From contig JAEDLK010000034.1 of the NCBI GenBank assembly GCA_016295355.1, positions 1 through 12,489 on the forward strand: a stretch of DNA of 12,489 bases. Reading direction: 5' to 3'. Source of the stretch: Clostridiaceae bacterium. GTDB lineage: Bacteria; Bacillota; Clostridia; Oscillospirales; Acutalibacteraceae. Numbering within the stretch: position 1 is the first letter of the stretch; the number at the start of each line of letters is the position of its first letter. The notes beneath the pieces were generated by a model. It made no database searches. It had not been told where the DNA came from and saw only the letters and a program-made list of their open reading frames with translations. Shown piece after piece: positions 1 through 5,875 of the stretch. The translations under genes were made by a program, and so were the position numbers.

Positions 1-578
1 GAAGTCATACCGGAAACAACCTCGGCATAGTCGAAGGCGCCGACATAACCGATCACAGCCTTATCAGCGGTGATGGTGCCTTTATCGATCATTTCATTCA
101 ACTTCATACCGGCGGCAATACCGGCCAAATAACGACCTTCATAAATAGAGGCAAATGCATTGTGGAAGTTGGCCACATTTTTGGTTTTTGCCTGAGTGCC
201 GGTGGCATGGCAGAACTGAACATTCGGGAATTCCTGAGCAGCCTGAATCATGAAGGATTCATGACCGAAGGAGTCAGCAAAAACAACATTACAGCCGGCG
301 TCAACCAACTCGGCAGCGGCGGTATAGCAAGCATCATTCTCGGCAATATTGGTTTTAATCAAAACCTGAGAATCGCTCAAACCTAATGTTGCCTGAACTT
401 CCTTCAAAGCCTGAATGAAGTTGTTGTCGTAGGTAGAGTTTTCGTCGTGCAGGCAGATCAGACCGATCTTGACGTTCTGCATGGTGAGCTTACCGTCGGT
501 AGCCGTTTGGCTGTTACCGCAAGCGGCAAAAGCAAACACCATAGCAAGTGCCAGCAAAAGGGATACGATTTTTTTCAT
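1..578 (-). CDS. BMP-family (PnrA/Med-like) ABC transporter substrate-binding lipoprotein, 3' part missing
   Basis: The 192 visible residues start with a lipoprotein signal peptide: MKK, a hydrophobic stretch, then a lipobox AFAAC with the lipidated Cys near residue 20. The mature part has the BMP-family pattern: a KIGLICLHDEN strand, a conserved VVFADSFGHESFMIQAAQ segment, FCHATG, and IYEGRYLAGIAAGMK followed by IGYVGAFDYAEVVSG. Family members are surface lipoproteins that deliver nucleosides, often purine nucleosides, to an ABC importer. The Met at 578 is preferred over the in-frame Met at 584 because GGAGG lies 9-10 nt before 578 but only about 3-4 nt before 584. The gene lies 55 nt after xpt on the same strand, with a terminator between and no clear promoter of its own. 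It is therefore probably expressed by read-through from the riboswitch-controlled xpt transcript, which fits a purine ligand. The C-terminal part and any permease or ATPase genes lie beyond position 1. The family is confident; the ligand is inferred. Confidence 0.88.
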   Translation of the reverse strand, partial: MKKIVSLLLALAMVFAFAACGNSQTATDGKLTMQNVKIGLICLHDENSTYDNNFIQALKEVQATLGLSDSQVLIKTNIAENDACYTAAAELVDAGCNVVFADSFGHESFMIQAAQEFPNVQFCHATGTQAKTKNVANFHNAFASIYEGRYLAGIAAGMKLNEMIDKGTITADKAVIGYVGAFDYAEVVSGMT

Positions 579-613
579 GGACATTGACCTCCTCGCCTTT
601 CGGCAAAATTTAC

Positions 614-652
614 AAAATATAAAAACCGTCCGCTTAAGAAAAAGATGGACGG
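614..652 (-). terminator. Intrinsic terminator overlapping the xpt stop codon
   Basis: On the minus strand CCGTCC (652-647) pairs with GGACGG (631-626), with CTT/AAG able to extend the helix inside the loop. TTTTTATATTTT follows (625-614). The 5' arm lies inside the last xpt codons and the TAA stop (636-634) sits in the loop. A ribosome finishing xpt would cover part of the hairpin, so termination before the BMP gene may depend on translation. It would reduce, not abolish, expression of the downstream gene. Confidence 0.75.
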
Positions 653-1215
653 AATTTAACACCGTTTTCATCCATGCTGTCGATAATGGCCATAGACTCA
701 ACTCGCACGCCCTGTGCCCGCAATGTATCGCCGCCGGACTGAAAACCTTTTTCAATTGCAACGGCCACACCGACCGTTTGAGAACCGGACTGTTCAATAA
801 TGGACATCAGTCCGTTAATGGCATTGCCCATTGCCAGAAAATCATCCACAATCAATACCCTGTGCCCTGCAGAAAGGCATTCCTTACTGACAACCACCTG
901 ATAGTCCTCATCGTGGGTATAGGAGTGAACCGTAGCTTTATAAATATCACCGGATAAATTGGTGGATTTATGCTTTTTTGCAAAGACAACCGGTACCTGC
1001 AAAGAAGCGGCGGCAGCTACAGCCACGGCAATACCGGATGCTTCAATTGTCATAACCAAATCAACGCCGTCGTTTTCAAACAAACGAGCCATTTCCGTGC
1101 CCATTTCCATCAAAAAAGCGGTATCAATACGGTGATTCAAAAAATGAGAAACCTTCAGAATATTGCCGGGAAGAACATGGCCTTCTTGCAGAATCTTTTC
1201 TTCCATTGCTTTCAT
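634..1215 (-). CDS. xpt: Xanthine phosphoribosyltransferase
   Basis: This 193-residue protein matches Bacillus-type Xpt in length and motif order. The N-terminus (EKILQEGHVLPGNILKVSHF, then LNHRID) aligns residue for residue with the B. subtilis enzyme. TIEASGIAVA follows near residues 57-65, VVFAKKHKS at 77-84, and the PRPP-binding motif VLIVDDFLAMG at 120-130. The enzyme transfers the phosphoribosyl group of PRPP to xanthine, giving XMP for GMP synthesis; it is cytosolic and acts in purine salvage. Start choice: the reading frame stays open upstream to 1290, but that part lies in the leader terminator. ATG at 1215 has AAGGAG 9 nt upstream and gives the family length. The gene is preceded by a consensus promoter, a guanine-class riboswitch and a leader terminator, and is followed 55 nt later by a BMP lipoprotein gene. 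GuaA, which uses the XMP product, is encoded about 8.5 kb away. Confidence 0.96.
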   Translation of the reverse strand: MKAMEEKILQEGHVLPGNILKVSHFLNHRIDTAFLMEMGTEMARLFENDGVDLVMTIEASGIAVAVAAAASLQVPVVFAKKHKSTNLSGDIYKATVHSYTHDEDYQVVVSKECLSAGHRVLIVDDFLAMGNAINGLMSIIEQSGSQTVGVAVAIEKGFQSGGDTLRAQGVRVESMAIIDSMDENGVKFRPSFS

Positions 1216-1240
1216 GCCCGGCAACTCCTTTTCAAACAAA

Positions 1241-1269
1241 ATAAAAACAGACCTGAAAAACAGATCTGT
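1241..1269 (-). terminator. Leader terminator (expression platform) of the xpt riboswitch
   Basis: On the minus strand ACAGATCTG pairs with CAGGTCTGT through one G-U pair around a TTTTT loop, and TTTTTAT follows. It lies between the aptamer and the xpt ribosome binding site, the usual position for an OFF switch in which purine binding favours termination. Its first bases overlap the 1268-1277 arm that can pair with the aptamer P1 strand. Confidence 0.85.
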
Positions 1270-1376
1270 TGCCAATACCCCACACAACACCGTGGGTGAG
1301 AAAATACCAATAGTCGTAACTGAACGGCGTTACGGTAGAAACATTTGGGCCATCTATCCAAAACTATATTGGCAAC
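1268..1376 (-). repeat. Perfect 10-bp inverted repeat linking the riboswitch P1 strand to the terminator base
   Basis: TATTGGCAAC at 1367-1376 and GTTGCCAATA at 1268-1277 (plus strand) are exact reverse complements. In the minus-strand RNA the first arm is the 5' strand of aptamer helix P1. The second arm lies just before the terminator hairpin and shares about 2 nt with it. It imitates the true P1 3' strand (ATTGGTA) but pairs better, so the two are alternative partners. Confidence 0.75.
1305..1374 (-). promoter_or_regulatory. Purine riboswitch aptamer, guanine class
   Basis: The minus-strand RNA carries the purine aptamer plan. P1 is TGCCAAT/ATTGGTA; J1/2 is ATAGT; P2 is TTTGG/CCAAA with a loop ending in GATGGC. 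The conserved TTTCTACC follows, then P3 CGTAAC/GTTACG with a loop containing CCG, and GACTAT leading back into P1. The C in GACTAT is the specificity base that pairs with guanine, hypoxanthine or xanthine; adenine aptamers have T here. The GG in L2 and CC in L3 needed for the kissing loops are present. L2 (9 nt) and L3 (8 nt) are longer than in the B. subtilis xpt aptamer (7 nt each). Placement between the promoter and a terminator upstream of xpt matches the known xpt riboswitches. Confidence 0.93.
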
Positions 1377-1395
1377 TGATTCATTTGACATTAGC

Positions 1396-1424
1396 ATTGT
1401 ATCATGGTGCACTGAACTTGTCAA
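1396..1424 (-). promoter_or_regulatory. Sigma-A type promoter of the xpt operon
   Basis: Minus-strand TTGACA (1424-1419), a 17-bp spacer and TACAAT (1401-1396). The expected start near 1389 is about 15 nt before the aptamer. Confidence 0.88.
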
Positions 1425-1483
1425 GAGCGACTGGATAATTTATGAACATTTTGATAACATTAACAAAAAGAAATCGTTTTTTG

Positions 1484-1533
1484 CAAAAAAATAAGGCTTT
1501 TCGACATACCGTGTCATGTCCTGCCGAAAAGCC
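1484..1533 (-). terminator. Intrinsic terminator of the uxaB-uxaA operon
   Basis: On the minus strand GGCTTTTCG (1533-1525) pairs perfectly with CGAAAAGCC (1503-1495), and an inner ACAT/ATGT can pair within the loop. TTATTTTTTT follows. It lies 33 nt after the uxaA stop. The stretch from here to the xpt promoter (1425-1483) contains only the palindrome TTTTTTGCAAAAAA and no gene. Confidence 0.88.
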
Positions 1534-1565
1534 CAATATATGGTAGTGCTGAAACTGCCGAAACG

Positions 1566-3050
1566 TTATAACGTTACGCCATCCTTAAAGATAGACAGTT
1601 CTGCCTTGGAGAGTCGTTCACTCTTAACCGTTTGTCCGGATGCGACCGCCAAAACGGTGTTAAGCAGTTCATCGCTTAACTGTTGCATTGACATACCGTC
1701 CACCAATCGGCCGGCATTAAAATCAATCCAAGAGGCTTTTCGTGTGGCCAAATCGGTATTGGTGGCAATCTTTAAGGTCGGCACGGGACCGGCAAACGGG
1801 GTACCGCGACCTGTGGTAAACAAAACAATTTGAGCACCGCTGGCGCACAAGGCACAGGTAGCCACCAGATCGTTCCCCGGCGCCTGCAGCAAAGACAAAC
1901 CGTTGGCCTTAATGGGATCACCATACGACAGCACATCGTTCACTGCCGAAAACCCGCCTTTTTGAATACAACCGAGCGACTTATCCTCCAACGTGGTAAT
2001 ACCGCCGGCCTTATTGCCGGGTGACGGGTTTTCTCCCACGCCCTCCCCATAACGGCCGAAATAATCCTTGAAATCGTTAATTAACCGAACGGTCTTTTGG
2101 AAGGTCTGCTCATCACGACAGCGATTCATCAAAACCGTTTCGGCGCCGAACATCTCAGGCACCTCGGTTAACATGGCTTTGCCGCCCATCGCAACCAAAC
2201 GGTCACACACACGGCCGACCAACGGATTGGCCGTAATGCCCGAAAGACCGTCACTGCCGCCGCACTTCATACCCAGTACCAAATCGGAGGCCGGACACGG
2301 CGTACGGCGAAAACGGTCGGCATAGGCACACAGCCGCTTCATAATCGCATCAGCGGCCGCTAACTCATCATCCTCATCTTGGCAAATCAAAAACGCCACC
2401 CGTTCTTCATCCACCGGTCCCAAGATTTTTTTGAAATCATCAATCTGGTTATTCTCGCAACCAAGACCCAAAACCAGCACGGCGCCGGCATTGGGATGCC
2501 GAATCATACCGGACAACAGCTTCTGCGTATACAACAGGTCGCCGCCCAACTGGGAACAGCCATACGGATGGGTAAAATGATAGATTCCGTCAATGTGATC
2601 AGTCTTATACGCTTGAGCTGCCACTGCAATTTGACCGGCAATGGCATTGACACAACCAACCGTAGGGATAATCCAAACCTCATTACGAACGCCGACAGAG
2701 CCATCAGCGCGGCGATACCCGTTAAAGGTTTTAGGTTCTTCCTTCGTCAAATCCGGGATGGCCACCGGCTCATAGGTATAGTCCCCTGCGCCGGTGAGTG
2801 CTGTGGCCACATTATGCGTGTGAACATGACTGCCCGGTTGTATATCACAACGCGCCGTACCGATGGAATAGCCGTATTTAATGACATGACTACCGGCGGG
2901 AACAACCGTAAGCGCCATTTTATGCCCACACGGAATATCCTCCAAAACCGTTATGGTATGACCGCCGACCGTGACGGTTTCGCCGGCCGAAACCGATCGC
3001 AAGGCAACAGCCACCACATCCGACGGATGGATTTGAATAAAGGCGTTCAT
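1566..3050 (-). CDS. uxaA: Altronate dehydratase
   Basis: The 494 residues match the usual length of UxaA (about 495). The N-terminal SAF-type domain (residues 1 to about 90) ends in VIKYGYSIGTARCDI and VHTHN. The UxaA catalytic region then begins with GYRRADGSVGVRN (111-123), WIIPTVGCVN, HPYGCSQLGGD, VLGLGCENNQ, GMKCGGSDGLSGITANP and the C-terminal FTTGRGTPFAG. The enzyme dehydrates D-altronate to 2-keto-3-deoxygluconate in galacturonate catabolism; the family is metal-dependent and cytosolic. The start ATG overlaps the uxaB stop (ATGA), with AAAAAGG upstream inside uxaB, so the two genes are translationally coupled. UxaC (the isomerase), a KDG kinase and KDPG aldolase are not in the window. 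Identification is confident from motifs and partner gene. Confidence 0.96.
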   Translation of the reverse strand: MNAFIQIHPSDVVAVALRSVSAGETVTVGGHTITVLEDIPCGHKMALTVVPAGSHVIKYGYSIGTARCDIQPGSHVHTHNVATALTGAGDYTYEPVAIPDLTKEEPKTFNGYRRADGSVGVRNEVWIIPTVGCVNAIAGQIAVAAQAYKTDHIDGIYHFTHPYGCSQLGGDLLYTQKLLSGMIRHPNAGAVLVLGLGCENNQIDDFKKILGPVDEERVAFLICQDEDDELAAADAIMKRLCAYADRFRRTPCPASDLVLGMKCGGSDGLSGITANPLVGRVCDRLVAMGGKAMLTEVPEMFGAETVLMNRCRDEQTFQKTVRLINDFKDYFGRYGEGVGENPSPGNKAGGITTLEDKSLGCIQKGGFSAVNDVLSYGDPIKANGLSLLQAPGNDLVATCALCASGAQIVLFTTGRGTPFAGPVPTLKIATNTDLATRKASWIDFNAGRLVDGMSMQQLSDELLNTVLAVASGQTVKSERLSKAELSIFKDGVTL

Positions 3051-4513
3051 AGGCCGAGCACCTTTTTCATGGCCGCTTCGGCTCCAAGCGTACGAATGCT
3101 GGACAGATCGTCAAGAACAGACTCTTCAAAGCCCTCATACTTTGATAAATCCTCGCCCCAGAAGCGTGTTTCACGACAGGCTGCCGCCACATACTTTGTG
3201 ATATCCCCTGCGCTGTATTCCTTAAAGAATTCCAAAGCCGCCGCATCATCCTGCAACTGATATTCACTGCCGTCAGACCGATGGCAAACCAGCTTGCCGT
3301 CGTGAATGGTATCGGAGGTATAAAACGCCAGCATACCGGCAAAGGAGAAAGTAATCAGCTTCGGGATGACGCCGTGCATACGGACATAATCCTTAAAGGA
3401 ACAGAACAGTCTGGTTTTCCATTTAGAAACCGTGTTCAAAGCAATCGAAAGCAGTTGATGATCAATGGTGGGATTGTCGAACCGCTCTAGAACCTGAGCG
3501 ATAAATGCCTTGACCTCATCAGCCGGAAGCGGAACACCCGGAAGGATTTCCGAATACAAAATGGTGTTGACATACTGACGAATGAGCGGATCCTCCACAC
3601 AATCACGGACGATATCCTTGCCGATCAGATAGCTGATGGGCGTTAAAGCCGTATGGGCACCGTTGAGCACACGAACCTTGCGTTCACGGTAAGCCGGCAG
3701 ATTATCCGTAAAGATAACCGGCATTCCGGCCTTGGCCAGTGCAAATTCTTCGGAAATGTCAACAGGACTTTCAATGACCCACAATCCAAAAGGCTCCGCA
3801 ACATCCAACAGTTGATCCTCATAGCCGAGTTTTTCGCAAAGCTCGCCGGCATTTGCCGGATGACCGGTAACAATGCGGTCAACCAATGTGTTGCAAAAGA
3901 CGTTGGCACAAGAAACCCAGTCAACAAATGCTTGCGGCAGTCCCCAGTTTTCGGCCATGGCCAACACACACTTTTTCAAATGATCGCCGTTAACCTCAAT
4001 TAACTCAACCGGCAAAAATACCAAGCCCTTGGTCATATCGTTGCCGAAGGTCAAATACCGTTGATACAAAAACTCGGTCACTTTGCCCGGGAAGGTCTGC
4101 GGTGTCCCCTCCATACGGTCGGATGCATCATAAACGATACCGGCCTCGGTGGTGTTGGAAACCACGAAACGCAAATCAGCACTCTTGGCATAAGCCAAAT
4201 AGTCCTCATGCTCGTCCCCACTTGAAAGAACCTTTTCCACACAGGATATAATGCGTGATTCCTCCACGGTTTTTCCGTCCTTACGACCACGCAACAACAC
4301 GGTGTAAAAACAATCCTGATTCTTAAAGGCCGGAAAAGGCTTAAAAGCAGCCAACGGCACAACCACAGCCACATTGCTGTCAAAAACACCCTTCTCATTG
4401 GCACAGTCAATCATATAATCAACAAACGCACGCAGGAAGTTTCCCTCACCAAACTGAATCACACGAACAGGACGGTTTTTTCTGACGGGACGGACTTCAT
4501 TCATATTCTTCAT
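3047..4513 (-). CDS. uxaB: Tagaturonate reductase (altronate oxidoreductase)
   Basis: This 488-residue protein belongs to the mannitol dehydrogenase (long-chain polyol) family. The N-terminal NAD-binding motif is VIQFGEGNFLRAFVDYMID (residues 18-36). VSNTTEAG follows near 118-125, then VFCNTLVDRIV. The catalytic KxxxxNxxH motif is K279, N284, H287 (KVRVLNGAHT). It reduces D-tagaturonate to D-altronate with NADH, the step before UxaA. The related fructuronate reductase UxuB shares the fold; the overlap with uxaA and the GEGNFLRAF form favour UxaB. The start ATG at 4513 has AGGAGG 6 nt upstream. The gene is first in a two-gene operon under a promoter with a LacI-type operator, and faces a divergent LacI-family gene. 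Confidence 0.94.
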   Translation of the reverse strand: MKNMNEVRPVRKNRPVRVIQFGEGNFLRAFVDYMIDCANEKGVFDSNVAVVVPLAAFKPFPAFKNQDCFYTVLLRGRKDGKTVEESRIISCVEKVLSSGDEHEDYLAYAKSADLRFVVSNTTEAGIVYDASDRMEGTPQTFPGKVTEFLYQRYLTFGNDMTKGLVFLPVELIEVNGDHLKKCVLAMAENWGLPQAFVDWVSCANVFCNTLVDRIVTGHPANAGELCEKLGYEDQLLDVAEPFGLWVIESPVDISEEFALAKAGMPVIFTDNLPAYRERKVRVLNGAHTALTPISYLIGKDIVRDCVEDPLIRQYVNTILYSEILPGVPLPADEVKAFIAQVLERFDNPTIDHQLLSIALNTVSKWKTRLFCSFKDYVRMHGVIPKLITFSFAGMLAFYTSDTIHDGKLVCHRSDGSEYQLQDDAAALEFFKEYSAGDITKYVAAACRETRFWGEDLSKYEGFEESVLDDLSSIRTLGAEAAMKKVLGL

Positions 4514-4535
4514 ATTTTTCCTCCTAAAAAGAAAT

Positions 4536-4551
4536 ATGTAAATGCTTACAT
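4536..4551. promoter_or_regulatory. Palindromic operator at the uxaBA transcription start
   Basis: ATGTAA, ATGC centre, TTACAT: perfect 6-bp arms. The core TGTAAATGCTTACA has the 14-bp dyad form of LacI/GalR-family sites and matches the CcpA cre pattern TGWNANCGNTNWCA (read on the minus strand) except at the central G. It sits directly downstream of the predicted start (about 4552), so a bound repressor would block uxaBA initiation or elongation. The divergent LacI-family protein is the natural candidate; CcpA is the alternative. Confidence 0.75.
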
Positions 4552-4558
4552 TTCTTTT

Positions 4559-4586
4559 ATTGTATCACCTCTATCAAAAAAGTCAA
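4559..4586 (-). promoter_or_regulatory. Promoter of uxaB-uxaA
   Basis: Minus-strand TTGACT (4586-4581), a 16-bp spacer and TACAAT (4564-4559). Transcription should start near 4552, at the edge of the palindrome 4536-4551. The untranslated leader is about 38 nt. Confidence 0.8.
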
Positions 4587-4602
4587 CCAAAAAATCAAGT
4601 TA

Positions 4603-4631
4603 TTGCATTCCTAATTTCAGTCCGTTATAAT
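4603..4631 (+). promoter_or_regulatory. Promoter of the LacI-family regulator gene
   Basis: TTGCAT (4603-4608), a 17-bp spacer and a perfect TATAAT (4626-4631). The start would be near 4638, giving a leader of only about 15 nt. The uxaBA operator lies more than 50 bp upstream of this -35 box, so simple autorepression from that site is not obvious. Confidence 0.78.
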
Positions 4632-4652
4632 AATAGTATCTAAAGGGAAGAG

Positions 4653-5660
4653 ATGTGGCACATGAATATTTATGATGTAGCACAAAAAAGCGGTGTTTCC
4701 ATTGCAACGGTGTCCCGTGTGCTCAACGGCAGTGATAAAGTCAGCCTGACCACCCGTCAAAAGGTGTTATCGGTTATGGCCGACGGTCACTATGCCCCCA
4801 ATGCCTTCGCTCGTGGCTTGGGACTAAACACCATGCGCATGGTCGGCGTTTTGTGCACCGACATTGCCGTTGATTTTTACGCCGAGGCAGTAGCTCTGAT
4901 TGAAAGTGCTTTACGGCGCAAGGGACTTAAGGTGATTCTTCGTTGTACCGGCGATGATGTTACAGCCAAGGCCGACAGCATAACAGAATTGTCTACCCAA
5001 GGCGTGGATGCCCTGATTTTGGTCGGCTCCCCCTTCCGTGAGAAAATAAACAACGACCATTTAATAGCGGCTGCGGCTCATGTGCCGATCATTCTGATTA
5101 ACGGCTATTTAGATTTAGAAAACGTTTATTGCGTGTTTTGCGATGAACGCCGGTTAATGCGCGATGCCGTAGTAGCCCTTCATCAAAACGGCTATCAAAC
5201 CCCGCTATATGTCAGCTTGAACAATCGTTACAGCAATGCCTATAAATTAGACGGCTACCGCGAAGGCATGGCGGTTTGCCATCAGCCTTATGATGAAAGC
5301 CATGTGATTCTTTGTGAAAACGCTGGCTTTGATGCTGTCGGCGAGGCACTGGATATTGCCAAGGAAAATCATGTTAACTTTGATAGCGTGTTGTGTACCA
5401 ATGACCAGTTGGGTATTATGGCTCAACGGCATCTTAAGGCCGCTGTGCCGGTCATCGGATTTAACAATTCGGCGTTGGGTGAATATTGTACTCCGACCCT
5501 TACCAGTCTTGACAATATGCTGTCCATGATGTGCCGGGTGGCCATCTCTTTGCTGGACGGATTGCTTAACGGCAACGAGCCGCAGCCCACCAAAACCTGT
5601 ATCAGCGGACGCATTGTTTACCGTGACAGCTTTAGAAAAAAGACAAACCAATCCGACTGA
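4653..5660 (+). CDS. LacI-family transcriptional regulator, probable repressor of uxaBA
   Basis: A 335-residue protein (332 if started at the second Met) of usual LacI/GalR length. The N-terminal helix-turn-helix reads NIYDVAQKSGVSIATVSRVL followed by NGSDKVSLTTRQKV. The hinge region includes PNAFARGLGL. The periplasmic-binding-protein-like effector domain follows, with MVGVLCTDIAVDFYAEAVALIE, VDALILVGSPF, a YKLDGYREGM segment, VLCTNDQLGIMAQRHL, VPVIGFNNSALGEYCTPTLTSL and a C-terminal SGRIVYRDS. Two starts are possible: 4653 (AAGGG 5 nt upstream) or 4662, which gives the family-typical MNIYDVAQ start with GAAGAG 9 nt upstream; the second may be the true one. It is divergent from uxaB with a palindrome in the shared spacer, so a local uronate-responsive repressor is likely. 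The effector (a uronate or KDG) is inferred and no gene symbol is assigned. Confidence 0.93.
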   Translation: MWHMNIYDVAQKSGVSIATVSRVLNGSDKVSLTTRQKVLSVMADGHYAPNAFARGLGLNTMRMVGVLCTDIAVDFYAEAVALIESALRRKGLKVILRCTGDDVTAKADSITELSTQGVDALILVGSPFREKINNDHLIAAAAHVPIILINGYLDLENVYCVFCDERRLMRDAVVALHQNGYQTPLYVSLNNRYSNAYKLDGYREGMAVCHQPYDESHVILCENAGFDAVGEALDIAKENHVNFDSVLCTNDQLGIMAQRHLKAAVPVIGFNNSALGEYCTPTLTSLDNMLSMMCRVAISLLDGLLNGNEPQPTKTCISGRIVYRDSFRKKTNQSD

Positions 5661-5669
5661 ATCAAAAGA

Positions 5670-5710
5670 ACAGCGCCCGATGGTGAAGATCACCATCGGG
5701 CGCTGTGTCT
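5670..5710 (+). terminator. Strong bidirectional terminator after the lacI-type gene
   Basis: A perfect 17-bp stem: arms 5670-5686 and 5690-5706, three-base loop AGA. On the plus strand it is followed by a modest T-rich TGTCTTTAT; on the minus strand TTCTTTTGATT follows. It closes the regulator gene (stop at 5660) and can also stop transcripts coming from purA on the other strand. Confidence 0.88.
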
Positions 5711-5747
5711 TTATCAATAATAAGATAGACGCTTTGTATCAATCGAA

Positions 5748-5827
5748 ATACCGCTGCCGTTTAACGGATACATATCGTTGCCGGTCAACGAATCTATCGG
5801 TATCGTCCCATGCCACACGGCAACCGT
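5748..5827. other. Hairpin-rich spacer with a possible three-way junction
   Basis: ATACCG (5748-5753) pairs with CGGTAT (5798-5803). Between them lie the palindrome CCGTTTAACGG (5757-5767) and the hairpin TCGTTG/CAACGA with loop CCGGT (5775-5791). A fourth hairpin, ACGG/CCGT, follows at 5817-5827. On the minus strand this is the 3' untranslated region of purA. Two short frames are also open on the minus strand (stops near 5735 and 5713) without a ribosome binding site, so a decayed gene is the competing explanation. No known family recognised. Confidence 0.4.
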
Positions 5828-5875
5828 TGTCAGTTTTTACAAACGATGCTTTATCAGAGAAAACTGTCAGCACAA

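Noticed and set aside
469..957. 162-codon plus-strand frame across the BMP start and xpt.
   Set aside because: It is antisense to two well-supported genes and the terminator between them and has no recognisable domain.
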